Origin: Selaginella moellendorffii
Lineage: Eukaryota; Streptophyta; Lycopodiopsida; Selaginellales; Selaginellaceae
Assembly (NCBI RefSeq): GCF_000143415.4
Contig: NW_003314316.1
Span: 1,139,173 to 1,203,172, forward strand
DNA: 64,000 nt
Direction: 5' to 3'
This document shows positions 32,141 to 43,913 of the stretch, one piece after another. Under the pieces are notes generated by a model, which saw only the letters and a program-made list of their open reading frames with translations, did no database searches and was not told the origin of the DNA. How positions within the stretch are numbered: the first letter of the stretch is position 1; each line of letters opens with the position of its first letter. A program made the translations under genes and the position numbers.

Positions 32141-35100
32141 TTGGTGGAAGTGAAGGGCACCTTTCATTGTCTCTAAGGAGTGCTTGAATTTGGGATTTTT
32201 GTTTAAATCTAGCTTTTGCATTATATAAATTTAACTTTTTCTATTTTCCTTTCTTTTGTTCTTTCTTTTCAAGATTTTGGTTTAGATTTAGCTTTTCCAT
32301 TTCTAGATCTCCCTTTCCTTTTAGTTTTTTTTTTCTCATTTCTCTTCTTTTGCTCTTTCCTTTTCATTCATTTTCATGGCAGAGCAAAAATCTCCTCCTC
32401 TGACTCTAGAGCAGCAGTTGGTGCAATTGCTTAATACCATGCAATTGCAATTGAACAACTAAACTCAATTGATGGCAGCATTCACGGCATGTGGTACAGC
32501 TCTTCGTGCTCTTGGTGCTAATCTTTGTGTTTAGCTGGAGTTCTTTCGTGGGAATCCTGAGGATGATGTGTACCATTTGTTCGATCACTTCACAATGATT
32601 GCCACATATCATTCTTGGGATGATGCTTGATGTTTGAGTGAGTTTCCCATATGTCTCCAAGGGATGGCGCTAAAGTGGTACATTCGTTTGAGTGCAGCCA
32701 CTCATAGAGATTGGAGTGTTCTCTCGAACCTCTTCAAACGTGCATTTGGACATGCTGACGACTGTAATGATGCCTTCCAGCAATTGCATCGTCTTTTTCA
32801 AGGGCCATATAAGTCGGTGATATAATTTGGCGTTTGTTTCCAAAGCCTCTTGCTTTGTGCGAAGCTAAATATGTCAAAGCGGATCACGCTAGGAATGTTG
32901 TGGCCAGCACTTCGTCAAGATCTTGTTGGACTTGTGCATGCACTTGCTCTAGCCACCCTTGACGATGCTCTTCACTTGGCACAATATTATAAGATGTCGT
33001 CTCTTCCACTTCTTGCTGCACGTTTTTCTGCTCCATTTCTTGTGGGTGATGGTCTTGTTCCAATGGAGGTTGATGCTATTGCTGCTTAAGTCCAAGGACA
33101 AGGGTGAGGACGTGGTCGTGGCTAAGACGTTCGCTGTTAGGTATGTGATGAAGTTGGTCACACTTATCAACGTTGTCGGTGTTTTCTGGATTAGCAACTT
33201 CTATTTCCTGGATGGAAACCTTGGCGTCAACAATGTCTTGTTAGTGCTGCTGCAGTGGAAGGTCTGGACATTGAGATGCATATGGGAAACAAGGAGTTGT
33301 GGAGTCCTTGGACATGTGAACCTCACATTGTAATAAAGCCTAATGGGAGTATTCATTTTTGTATTGACTATCGTCCATTAAATGAAATGATCCCGGATAT
33401 GTACCCTTTTCTTCACACTACTAATCTCTTGGGTAGTCTAGGGTGAAGTCGTTAGTTCACCAAGCTAGATCTTGCTTTTGGGTGCTAGCAAGTACCAATG
33501 GCCAAAGAAGATATTCCTAGGATTATTTTTTATACACAATTTGGTTTGTACGAGTTTTTGGTGATGCCATTTGGTTTGAATAATGCTTTAACAACTTTCC
33601 AGTAGATGATGGACAAGATTCTTTGCGATATGCCAGAAGTGATAGTTGACTTCATTAATGATGTTTTAATCCATTTGGAGGGGACGTGGGAGGAGCACGT
33701 TTGTGATGTTTGTAAAGTGTTGGATTGGCTATAGGACGTTGGTTTAAAGCTGAAGCGGTCAAAGTGTGTGTTTGGGTCCAAGGACACAACTTATTTTAGG
33801 TATTGTATTTCTCGTGTTGATCATGACAAACTTATGGCTATTTTAAAATTCTTTACTCCGAAGTGTGTGAATGATGTGTAGTGCTTCCTGGGCAAGGTGT
33901 AGTATCTCAGTTGTTTTGTGGATCATTTTTCTGATCACACTACACCGTTGTGAGCGTTGTTGAAGTTATCAACATCATCTTTCATCTGGTCTCTGGATTG
34001 TGAGTGGGCATTCACGGATTTCAAAGAGCTATTGACGACTCCTCCAGTTTTGGCATATCTTGACTACACTCGACCTTTTATTTTGCGCATGGATGCTTTT
34101 GATGTTGGTCTTGGAAGTGTATTGATGCAAAAGAGCCCGAGTGTGTTTAGTCAGCACCATCCCATTGTATATATAAGCCGTACATTACAACTAGTGGAGG
34201 TGAATTACACCACGACAGAGAAGGAGTATTTAGCAGCAGTCTGGGTTCAAGAAATGTCATGCATATCTACATAGTTCTCAGACGTTACTTGAATGTGATC
34301 ATGTTGCCGTTACTTCATTATTGAAGTGAAAGAACCTGGTTGTTCATACTGTTCGGTGGGCTTTGAAACTTCAGATATATAATTTTGATGTTATTCATCA
34401 CCCAAGGAGTTTTATAGCTGATGCTAATGCCCTTTCTCGAGCTCCTCTTCCTTCTCCACTCTTCTCATGTTTCTGATGAGCCTATTGTTCTGGCATATGT
34501 GAATTTTTTAGACGAGGATTCTGTGTCATCGGCGGTTGTTGTACTTGATGTTCAGTGTTCACAAGGTGTAAAGCAAGATCTACCTTTTCTTGATGAGGTT
34601 CGCAAGGCTTAAAAGGTTGAGCTATGGATTCGAAGGCTTCGAGATGGGTTTGAAAATCCTGATCATTTGCTAATGACTTGCCATTCCGGCATTTATATTC
34701 TCAGTATCGCTTTGAAGACGGCTTTCTTTATTTTGTGGGGACGGATCTTGATGATCATTTACGGATAGTGGTGCCTTCTATCTTTATTCCATAGTTTTTC
34801 CATGCCTACCACGATTCTCTTGTTCTAGGTGGGCATATGGGATATTGTCGTGTGACCAAGAAGCTATGCAAGTCTTTCTATTAGCCAGAGATGTGACATG
34901 ATATTATCTGGTATGTGCGTAGCTATATTTGGTACCAAGCTCATAATACTCCCCCTCACGCCATGAAAGGACAGTTGGAGTTAAATGCAGTTTCCCATCT
35001 ATTTGAGTTGGTGGCGTTTGATTTTATGGGACCTTTTTCATGATCGACTGCTAGCTATTAATATGTTATTATTGCTTCTAAATATTTGATTCATTGGGTG

Positions 35101-35971
35101 GAAGTTGGTGCTCTTGCTAGTGCCTCTGCAACTGCTATTGGATACTTCCTCCTCAATTGAGTGGTGTTTTAGCATTCTTGTTTAGAGTGGATTCTTTCAG
35201 ATAATGGTCCCGCATTTATGGTTGAGGCATTTCATGTTTTGACATCTCGGTTGGGGATAAGCCACACTTTCATGAGTGCTTATCATCCACAATTAGACGA
35301 TTTGGTGGAATGGATTGTTCGGAAATTCAAAGAAATGATCGCAAAGTATGTGAACTTTTAGCATTCGGATTGGGATGGTTATTTGCCATTTTTTTGGTAT
35401 GCATATGTTACAGGGGTGCAAAGTTTTGTTGGTGCTTCACCATATAAACTTTTATATGGTCATGATTCAATATTACTAATGGAGTTGGGTTTACTTTCGC
35501 AATTGCCACGAGCTGCCGATGCTAAATTGTGGGATTAATATTTGACGAGCATTCTTCCACTTATTCGAGCAGAGTTTGCCGAATACTTAGGCCACATACA
35601 AGTGGGACAAAAATGGCACTACAACTCCCATCATCATCCACATATGGAGTACAAAGTGGATGATTTGGTGTTAGTCTGTTTTCCCCATTTTATGGTATGT
35701 GGTTTATCTAAGGGGCTCCTTGCTCAGTGGAAAGGATTGTATTAAGTGTTGTGATAAGTTGGACTGCAAGTTTATGAGGTTCAGCATAACATATAGCAAG
35801 CTGATCCTCCAAAAATTGTGCATGTGTAACAGTTGAAACACTTCATACAAAGAGATTAGGAACAATTGAGACCACCTACAAATCCGCCGCCTCCTCTTGA
35901 CATTCTTTAGATCCCGGCCCATCTACAAGAGAACCCTGATGGTCTTCCATTATTTCGAGAGGAGGGGATGA

Positions 35972-36147
35972 TGTGAGGTCCAAGTGTACAGTTACAATGA
36001 TGTATACTAATATTAGTATAATGGGATTTTGGTAATTGTCAGATTGGTTTCAATCCGGACCACTCACTACTGTATATAAGTTAGGGTTTTTGGGGTAATT
36101 GATATGCACATTTTCTACATTCCTTTTCCATATTCCAAGCACTCACA
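35972..36147 (+). repeat. 3' LTR of the 4.2-kb gypsy element
   Basis: Starts TGTGAGGTCCAAGTGT directly after the purine tract GAGAGGAGGGGATGA, ends AGCACTCACA. Differs from the 5' LTR at several positions, so the insertion is not recent. Confidence 0.9.
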
Positions 36148-36649
36148 ACATGATTATAATTATTATTAATGTTATTAATATTATTATTGGTAGTATTTAG
36201 GCTATAGAATATTCTTAAATTATTCCTATATGTGGTATCATTCTCCCCTCCCTCATAAACCATCCATAAACAGCAACCTTGAAAAGTTAAACAAACCTCA
36301 TATAAAACAAGTCAAAGGTATGGAGAAATATATGTATAGAATAATATCAATATCACAACTAACAATAGAGAACAATATGGGTTTTCCTGTATGATAATAT
36401 AGTTATGGAAACAAAAAAATAAGAATAGAGTAATACCTTAAATCATATAGCAATGTGCCTATAGAATGTAGTTCTCCCCTCAGAATATTATCTAAGTTAT
36501 AATCAAAACTCAAAAACACTCTCTTTCTATCATCATTAATTTCCTATGTAGCCTCGTATATGAAGTAGCCATTCCATTAAACTAACAATTCTCAAGTTAT
36601 CTTACTAGGTGTTTTCACCAACTTTTGAGCAAGAATATTGGCTAAACCA
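36148..36649. other. AT-rich sequence between elements
   Basis: ATT-rich short repeats at 36155-36195; nothing else recognised. Possibly the tail of the minus-strand gypsy remnant to the right. Confidence 0.35.
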
Positions 36650-37500
36650 ACTTTCTCAATATGAGACCTGATTATAGATTGATCCATATCTATAATATCA
36701 TCAAAGTGCAAATATATTTTAAACTTGTTCACATGGAATATTAAATGAATCTTTGAATTAATTGACATGTCTAAAATGTAAGCAAAATTCCCTATATACT
36801 GTAAAATTGTTCAAGGCTCACAATACCATAGAAACAACTTAGCACTACCATCTCCTTTTAGAGATTTAGAATGTTCTGCTTCGTATAACTCAAAGAATAT
36901 CTTGTCACCAACTTTGCCAACTCAAGCTTGTTTTGCATATCTCTGTGAAAATCATAAGTAAGAGGTACTCAAATGGAAAACAAACTCAAATCTATAATAG
37001 CCATTGGCTCATATCTATACATTGTTGAGAATGGAGACATACCAATAGTTGCTTGTTGAGCACTATCGTGAACAAATTAAAACAAAGGCAAGTATGTTTC
37101 CTATACTTCTTTCTAAATCAAAATTCCCATAAAAAACCTTAGTATATCTTCTAATAGCTAATTCATATACTTTTTCTACCTATTTAATTATGAATGCTCC
37201 CACTATTCATTCTCAACTTAGTTTCTAGCTTCTCAAAAATCATTTGCTAAAGAACTTTGAATTCATAATATCACCTGGCAAACCATAAAGATTGAATAAT
37301 TAATTTACAAACACCTAAGCAATTTGAGGGAAGCAATTTAATTGTTATCTTTACTAGGAATAAGTCTTCATCAAATGATTCACAACCCAAATAACATCAT
37401 TCCTCAAAAAGTCTTGGACAAACTAGTGTTAGTTTATTGAAATGTTATCCTATTTATTCTCGACTACACATTTAGGATGATAGAGGCTAGTAACCTTTTT
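36650..37500 (-). mobile_element. Gypsy integrase remnant, minus strand
   Basis: Reading the minus strand gives broken pieces in the expected order: DVIWVVNHLMKTYS (core strand), YSIFMVCQ (equivalent of YGLPG), a KLRMNS segment (equivalent of the HPQTDGQ region), then KQATIGMSPFSTMY (equivalent of NNS.H..TGMSPFEALY) and MQNKLELAKLV. Many stops and shifts; non-functional. Confidence 0.65.
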
Positions 37501-37584
37501 GTGGTCAATTTTAACCACTTAGTAGGTCAAATAATCATATACATATATTTTAATAATTGATTTCATCCTAAGCTCAAATAAATG

Positions 37585-38740
37585 CCTCTAGATTGGTTTC
37601 AATCCAGATCACTCCATTCTTGTATATAAGTTAGGGTTTTGGGCTAATTGAAATGCACATTTTTGTATTTCATTTCCATATTCTATACATTCATATTAGT
37701 GGAGATAAGGGGCAATTTTAATTGTCCCTAAAGAGTGTTTTAGATATAGCTTTTGCATTATCTAAATCTCCCTTTCCTTATAGCTTTTTCAATTTCTTCT
37801 CTTTTGTTTTTTTTCTTTTTTGTTCATTTTTATAGCAACTTCTCTTCCTTTGACTTTAGAGTAGCAATTGGTGCAATTACTTGATGTTATGTGGTTGCAA
37901 TTGAATAATCAAACTCAATTGATAGTGTCATTCACGGCACATGGTATAGCTCCTCTTGCATTTGTTGCCAATCCTTGTGTCCGGCCGGAGTTCTTCTATG
38001 AAAATTTTGGGATGATATGTACTATTGGTTTGATCACTTTACGGTAATTGTCACATATCATTCTTGGGATGATACTTGGCATTTGCGTAAGCTTCTTATG
38101 TGTCTCTAGGGGATGGCGCTATAGTGGTACAATGGTTTGAGTGCAGCCACTTGTAAGGATTGGAGCATTCACTCGAATATTTTCAAATGTGAATTTGGAC
38201 ATACTAATGATTATGATAATGCCTTCCAACAATTGCATCATCTTCATTAAGATCTATCTGAGTCAGTGATGCAATTTGGCATTTGTTTTCAAGGCCTTTT
38301 GTTTGGTGTGGAGCCAAATATGTCAAAGCTGATCAAGTTGAGAATGTTATGGTTAGCACTTTGTCAAGATCTTATAAGACTTATGTATGCACTTGCTTTA
38401 ACCACCTTTAATGATGCTCTTTATTTAGCATAACGTTATAAGACATTGCCTCTTCCACTTCTCGCTACACAAATCTATTTCCTGTGGGAGATGGCCCTAT
38501 TCCAATGAAAGTTTATGCTTTGAGTTCAAGGACAAGAGCAAGCACGTAGTCATGGGCATAATGTCCATTGCTGGGCGTGTGATGAAATTAGTTACATTTA
38601 TCAGTGTTATTAGCATTTTTTAGCAATCTCTATTTCCTAGGTGGAGACTTTAGCATCAACAATATCATGTTAATGCTGTTGCAATGGAAAATTTAGACAC
38701 TGAGATGCTTTTGGGAAATGAGGAGTCACACGAGTAATAA
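37585..38740 (+). mobile_element. Truncated relative of the 4.2-kb gypsy element (part of LTR plus gag)
   Basis: Shares ATTGGTTTCAATCC and the TATATAAGTTAGGG region with the LTRs at 31965/35972, then follows the gag of that element (for example the GTGCAGCCACT and TGTCAAAGC stretches). It ends within gag/zinc-finger equivalent sequence; no RT follows. Confidence 0.75.
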
Positions 38741-38980
38741 AGGGTCCTTGCATAAATAAATTAGTAACCCCTCTATCTTTCTTTTAAAAATATCATTAAA
38801 GGGTTCATTCGGCAATAATTCATCTAGTGTTTACTTTTCAAGCTCATTTTTATAATAAAAGGTCTCTTATTATTTTCTTTGTGTTGGTTGATATATGCTT
38901 AAGTTTATTTTCTATTCTCGTTCTAGATTTTGTGAATACTTTTTTTCAGACTACCTTCTGCTCATCAGATTATGAGGGAA

Positions 38981-39100
38981 ATGTTGTATATCTATTACCT
39001 TATTTGGTATAAACAGTAACAATTTTATGCATAGGGACTAATGTTGTATATTTATTACCTTATTTGGTATAAAAATTGACAATTTTATGTATAAAGACTA
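38981..39100. repeat. 60-bp tandem duplication
   Basis: Two adjacent units (38981-39040, 39041-39100), each starting ATGTTGTATAT and ending GACTA, with a few substitutions and no length change. Confidence 0.9.
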
Positions 39101-40433
39101 TACCCTTTAAAGCTTTATAGGTAAGATCAATTGTTGGTCTACACTTATATATTTTGAGGTCTATTAGCATTACTACTATGGCAAGCCTAGTTATTATACC
39201 TCATTCATGAAGTGAGTGGTACAATATTTTGGTTTGCAATGTATTCCCTTTGTAAATTAGCTTATAAATCACTCTTAGAAGCAAGCACTTAGTTTCTAAA
39301 TTAATTTTGAAATAAGGATAGCTTTCATCTATAGCCCAAATGTCTAAGACATTTCTTACATGAAAGTCCCAGAAATTTCTCCAACAACAAATGTTGTTTT
39401 TCACAATGTATATATTTTGCTCAGGTGTTGTTCACTTTCAAAGAATTTTACTCAAAATTTTATTTCCTATTAATCTAGATTCAAGATTAATCTAATGTCT
39501 ATTAGCCTAATTATCAACAAGTGTATTTTTACCTATAGGTATCCAAAATTTTATAAATCCTTTGTAAGTTATAATACTTAGGATTTATATCTATCTTAAA
39601 CTATCTTTTTGTCTAGGAAGAATCATGATACTTTTTTTTTTTTATAAGTAACTCCATAGATATAAGTTTCATTTACACAGTGTATCTCTAAAGCAATTTA
39701 GGTGTATTATCACAACTTCTTTGACAATAGTAAAGGTACCATGAGTCAAACTTTTATATACCTTGAGCAAAATATTGTTAAATATTTCACTCGATAATTT
39801 GTTAAACTATTTAAGCAATTTTGTTAAATCTATCATTCACTAATTTAGTTAGGCATACAAGATAGTTTAGTTTTTGTTTTCTTATACTTTTGCCTAATCA
39901 CATAAAGTGGGAATCAACTAATTTCTATCTGAGTTTATAAGAAAATGTATCTTTTGATAAGTGTGGTGGATTGCTAGTAAACATTTTTATTTTGTTTACC
40001 CCAATTCCCCTATTCAACTTCTATCAATATTGTGGAGGGTTGTCAATCCTCAATCTCTCCACCTAAGTGCACAAAAGGACTTTTCCTTTTTACTCATATT
40101 TAATGTGATTAAGATTAATTCAGTGTAAAGTGTTTAGTGTGTGATAGCCAATTCCAGAGTAACTTGCTTACTTTACAGTGGGTTTTACCCTCTAGCTTAC
40201 AGCCAACCTTGCCCTTACAACTATAAAATTAAAAAGAGTGGTTTTATTGCTCTCGGCAAATTTTAGACAAACCTCTTTTAAATGAATTAACACTAAAGAC
40301 TAATTTGAATGGGGTGTGGAGACCATTCCATAAAATTTCCCTATGGAATCAATATAAAAGTCAAATTATCTAACACATAATAGTCCTTTTTAGATCAATT
40401 TTCTTATGGAATAATGTTAGGTAGCTATTAAGG

Positions 40434-40490
40434 TTAATTCAATGTAAGGTGTTTGGTGTGTGACATACATCAGACACCTTACAGAATTAA
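40434..40490. repeat. Foldback element, 57 bp
   Basis: TTAATTC...TGTAAGGTGT on the left arm pairs with ACACCTTACA...GAATTAA on the right. A similar left arm occurs near 40114 (TTAATTCAGTGTAAAGTGT), so this may be a dispersed MITE-like family. Flanks show no obvious target duplication. Confidence 0.55.
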
Positions 40491-40983
40491 ATTATGGAAG
40501 ATTTTACTTCAAATCTAGACAAATTAGCTTTAGTTCTTTTTAATTTAGAGTCGAAAACAAAAGTTATAGTGCCCAATTTTCCTTGTGTATGCCTAGAAAA
40601 ATTGTGACACGCTATTAAAAAATGTGTCCTCTAAATGCTTAAAAGGAAAGAATTCTAAAGTAATTAACCTTGTTTTCTATATTAAACAAACTCCATTCTT
40701 TCTTCTTTTGGATTTTTCTCAACAAATTGGTAGCTAAATAATTTGAACTTGAGTTTCTTGGCAATGGCCACCATATGGTCATCAAAACATTTGAGTTGTA
40801 ATGCATAAAAAGAAAAGTGCAATGAGCAGGGAGGTACTAGAGCTGTAGCTATAACTCTCTTTGAAAGGTCCAAAAATTTCTCATGATGGTCAATTCCACC
40901 AGCTATTAAAAGCTGTCTGCTTGAGCAGTTTCCAGAAAGTGCAAAGCTAAAGCTCAATCCGACCTTATGCTGGAGCTTTTGCA

Positions 40984-41260
40984 TTGACGCCAGTGTTTTG
41001 TGTCACAGATCACGGGACTGATACTCTTTCCGAGTGGACCTTCGGAGAGATTATAATCCACACGTCTCAACCAAAGCTCACGAGGAACTGGACACCGTTG
41101 TTTGGACGCTCCCATATGGTGGACGAGTCCTGTCTCCAAGTATTTCAACTCCACCCCTTGCTCCACTCTACACACGACCATCCAATGCTCTTCGTCCCGA
41201 ATCAAATGGAAGTCCTGGCCTTACCTCCGGGCAATCTCTCGGCACACCACTTTTCCGCTG
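40984..41260 (+). pseudogene. Cytochrome P450 fragment (I-helix to K-helix exon)
   Basis: Reads TDTLSEWTFGEII, then in a shifted frame ELDTVVW, then FQLHP, parallel to the TETSATTLEWTFAEIL and FQLHPPVPLL blocks of the pseudogene at 41641-42772. Frame breaks and a missing middle part show it is dead. Confidence 0.65.
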
Positions 41261-41640
41261 CCGACTTATCACTGATATCAAAGTAACATCATCAGTAGCG
41301 AGCTTTTAGCATGATGAAATGCATGAATCTTGTATATCTTTGCTATAATATTTCAATATTTCGTGACACCTACCTTGGAAGCTGTGCAAATGCCATGCTC
41401 TAACTGCGATATGGAAGTTAATGTTTGTCTTGCATGTTTGCCAGAATGCCTTTCCAAAATGCGATCAGATCCTTTCGAAGTCCCAACTATAGTTGCCACC
41501 GTGGGACCGCCCTCCAAATTCCCTTCTTTGCTCCCATTTGATGGAGCTTGTCACCGCTTTTCTCATGATCTTGCTCCCAGTACTTCGAGGCCTTTAAGCA
41601 GTCACGGTTACCACCATCCCCATCTTTCGGACTGCCACTA

Positions 41641-42772
41641 ATTGGCCACCTCCATCTCCTGGGAAGACTGCCTCGCCAATCCTTCCAAGCACTGGCCAAG
41701 AAGCACGGCTCCATTTTCTACCTGCGACTTGGGATTATCCCCACTGCTAATCTGGCAAAAGTGGCACTCAAGAATCAGGACTTGACCTTTGCTTCCAGGG
41801 CTTACTTTCTTGTTGGAGAGGACGTTGGCTACCACTTCATGGGGATGGCACTTGCAGCTTACGGTGACCACTGGAAGAAGTTGAGGAGACTCTACACTTT
41901 GGAGCTCTTCACCACTAAAAGGATTGATTCCTTCCTCTTGCTGCGCTTGGAGGAGCTCTCTCACATGCTGTGAGCGCTGTTAAAAGCACACGACAGGAAT
42001 CAGGCAGTAAACATGAGGAACGTTTTCACATGTTTTACCTTCAACATCATCACCCGGATTTTGATGAACAAGAGGTACTTCCAGCGGAGTTGCAAGGCAT
42101 TGATTCAAGGGAAGCTAGAGTTTTTAAGGCAGTGTTGAGCAAACTTTCGGAGATCACCTTATAGTTTCACACCAGCGAGTTTGTTCCAGCCTACCTCAGG
42201 TGGATGAACTAGAGCGTTTATCAAAGATGAACATAAGTATGAGAAGCACAAATCCTCCAAGAAAGACTTCATAGACCTCATGCTGGAGCTTTTGGATGGG
42301 GTTCCCAAAGGAGAAGACATGGTGAAAGCTGCAATAACAGTAAGCCATGCCAAAGGCAAAATTTTGTTCTCAAAACCAAGAACTTACTGAAACTTACTTG
42401 CAGGAGCTCGTGTCAGCCGGAACAGAGACATCAGCGACTACTCTCGAGTGGACCTTCGCAGAAATCCTCCACCATGCTCCACACGTCTTGACCAAAACTC
42501 AAGTGGAGCTTGACACAGTTGTTGGATGCTCCCGGCTAGTGGACAAGGCCGTTCTTCCACGCTTGCCTTATCTCCAAGCCATTATCAAGGAGGCCTTTCA
42601 ACTCCATCCCCCTGTTCCACTGCTTGTGCCTCACATGTCGATCTAGCTGGCTACCACGTTTCAAAAGGAGCCACCATCATCATCAACGTCTATGCCATCT
42701 GACAAGATCCAGCACTGTGGGTAGAGTTCCATCCGGAGAAGTTCCTTAGCAATTCCATAGATGTCAAAGGTT
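41641..42772 (+). pseudogene. Cytochrome P450 pseudogene (CYP71-clan A-type)
   Basis: The start corresponds to the Pro-rich hinge and helix A (SFQALAKKHGSIFYLRLG, in one frame), then LTFASRAYFLVGEDVGYHF, AYGDHWKKLRRLYTLELF and LLRLEELSHML in a second frame. Middle exons are shifted or have stops (IKDEHKYEKHKSSKKDF, LMLELLDGVPKGEDM). The I-helix is intact (AGTETSATTLEW), but the K-helix ExxR has become EAFQ, removing an invariant Arg. FHPEKFL (PERF equivalent) is followed by decay, and no haem-binding Cys loop occurs downstream on this strand. Size and order match a one-intron A-type plant P450 before decay. Confidence 0.85.
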
Positions 42773-43526
42773 AGGATTTTGAGTTGATTTTAATTGGGCT
42801 TTGGATGTAGTAGAAAAGGAAAAATTATTTAATGAGAGAGTCTTTAATAATTATTTTATCTCTATTTATCCTCTAAGATTTGAAGGACCCATAATAATAA
42901 TATTCACATACACTATATGTACTCTTGTTTCTTTGTCTTTTTACATTTCATTTTGGCTAGGCTTATTATGGCTATTCTTGGCATCACCTATGTTGAAAGT
43001 AAGCCATCGGAGGGTGGTCCATTCAATGTTTGATTTGCTAACTAGCATAGGATCCTTGTTGATTGTTAGCTAAAGTGCTCAATTCTTTTGGTATTATGAT
43101 CTTACATAGTAAAAGAAAAAAAAACTTATTTAAATTAACATCAGTAATAAAAAGAGCCAGGCACAGTACAGCCTTAATCCCCTAGTTGATATAGTTTTGT
43201 GTTATAGAGTTTTCAAATGCCAATGGAAATACTTGAGCTTTGAAAGTATTTCCTGAACTTGCTGCATGGACAAAATGTATGTTTGATGTCTGATCAGTTT
43301 TTAGGTATAAGTTTTACAGTCGAACTTTGTTAAGCACAAATCAGAGATAACCTCACACATAGTTGTTAGGATCCCACAAATGAAGCTACTTGTGTGGACT
43401 GGAAGATACATGCTCACCACACGATTGGGACACCATTTTTAAATATGTTGTTTAACAAAGCCTAAGTACTTAAGTTTTAACAAAAAAGGAAAAACAAAGC
43501 TCTACTCAGCAATCTGCAACTAGTAA
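42773..43526. other. AT-rich intergenic sequence
   Basis: No gene or named repeat recognised. Confidence 0.4.
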
Positions 43527-43655
43527 TGGCTTTCATCAGTGTGCTGCCCCACTTCGTCTCCAAGTCAGAGCAGTCCTTTTCTTGTTTTGGCCAAGCTTCT
43601 TCTCATCTCACTTCATAAAGGCTTGTCTACGAATTACATTCCAAGTCTCAATCCT
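43527..43655 (+). pseudogene. Displaced fragment of the local EMC3 gene (exon 1, intron 1, start of exon 2)
   Basis: GTGCTGCCCCACTTCGTCTC matches EMC3 exon 1 at 49918-49938 with one mismatch region; the following intron-like GGCCAAGCTTCTTCTCATCT parallels EMC3 intron 1 (50013-50035); ACGAATTACATTCC parallels exon 2 (50094-50107). The end of exon 1 is deleted. Retention of the intron shows a DNA-level, not RNA-mediated, copy. Confidence 0.75.
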
Positions 43656-43659
43656 GGTG

Positions 43660-43913
43660 ATATGGAGCTTGATAGCTTGATTAATTAACTCAAGTATGGC
43701 ACAGGGGGTTAACACCTTAACCAGAAGTCTAGGAGAAGCCACTGCTTCAAGCGCGTCTATGGCACCAGCACCTTCTTCTAATGCATTCTGCCTGCTAGCT
43801 CTCCAGTTGAAGCAGTGCATCAAGTTTGCCAGAGTCAGCTGAATATTATTCAAGCTCGACAAATGCAAGATATGTCGGAATGCTCCTTTCTTCCTTTCTC
43901 CAAAAAGGGGCAA
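43660..43913 (-). pseudogene. Cytochrome P450 C-terminal exon fragment, minus strand
   Basis: MPLFGERKKGAFRHIL corresponds to the haem loop (usual FGxGRRxCPGxxL) but the haem-ligating Cys is gone. The continuation LTLANLMHCFNWR and AVASPRL match the helix L and C-terminal region of CYP71-clan enzymes. It is on the opposite strand to the other P450 pieces. Confidence 0.7.

Larger units (their letters stand above)
31965..36147 (+). mobile_element. Complete but decayed Ty3/gypsy retrotransposon, 4183 bp
   Basis: Both LTRs are present (31965-32140 and 35972-36147). Order inside: primer-binding site after the 5' LTR (TTGGTGGAAG), gag from the ATG at 32376 (QLVQLLNTMQ; GMALKWYIRLS; FKRAFG), RT (IDYRPLNEMIPDMYP, LYEFLVMPFGLNNA, catalytic block changed to FINDVLIH), RNase H (TDFKELLTTPPVLAYLD, TEKEYLAAVW), integrase (GHMGYCRVTKKL, FDFMGPF, SDNGPAF, and GLVEWI where Glu is kept) and a purine tract before the 3' LTR. 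Many TAG/TGA stops occur where CAG, CAA or TGG codons are expected. It cannot encode its own proteins. No clear target duplication (tgcat versus acatg). Confidence 0.9.
38741..40980. other. AT-rich repeat-derived desert
   Basis: No gene seen. Contains an exact-period 60-bp tandem duplication (38981-39100) and a foldback (40434-40490), listed separately. Confidence 0.5.
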
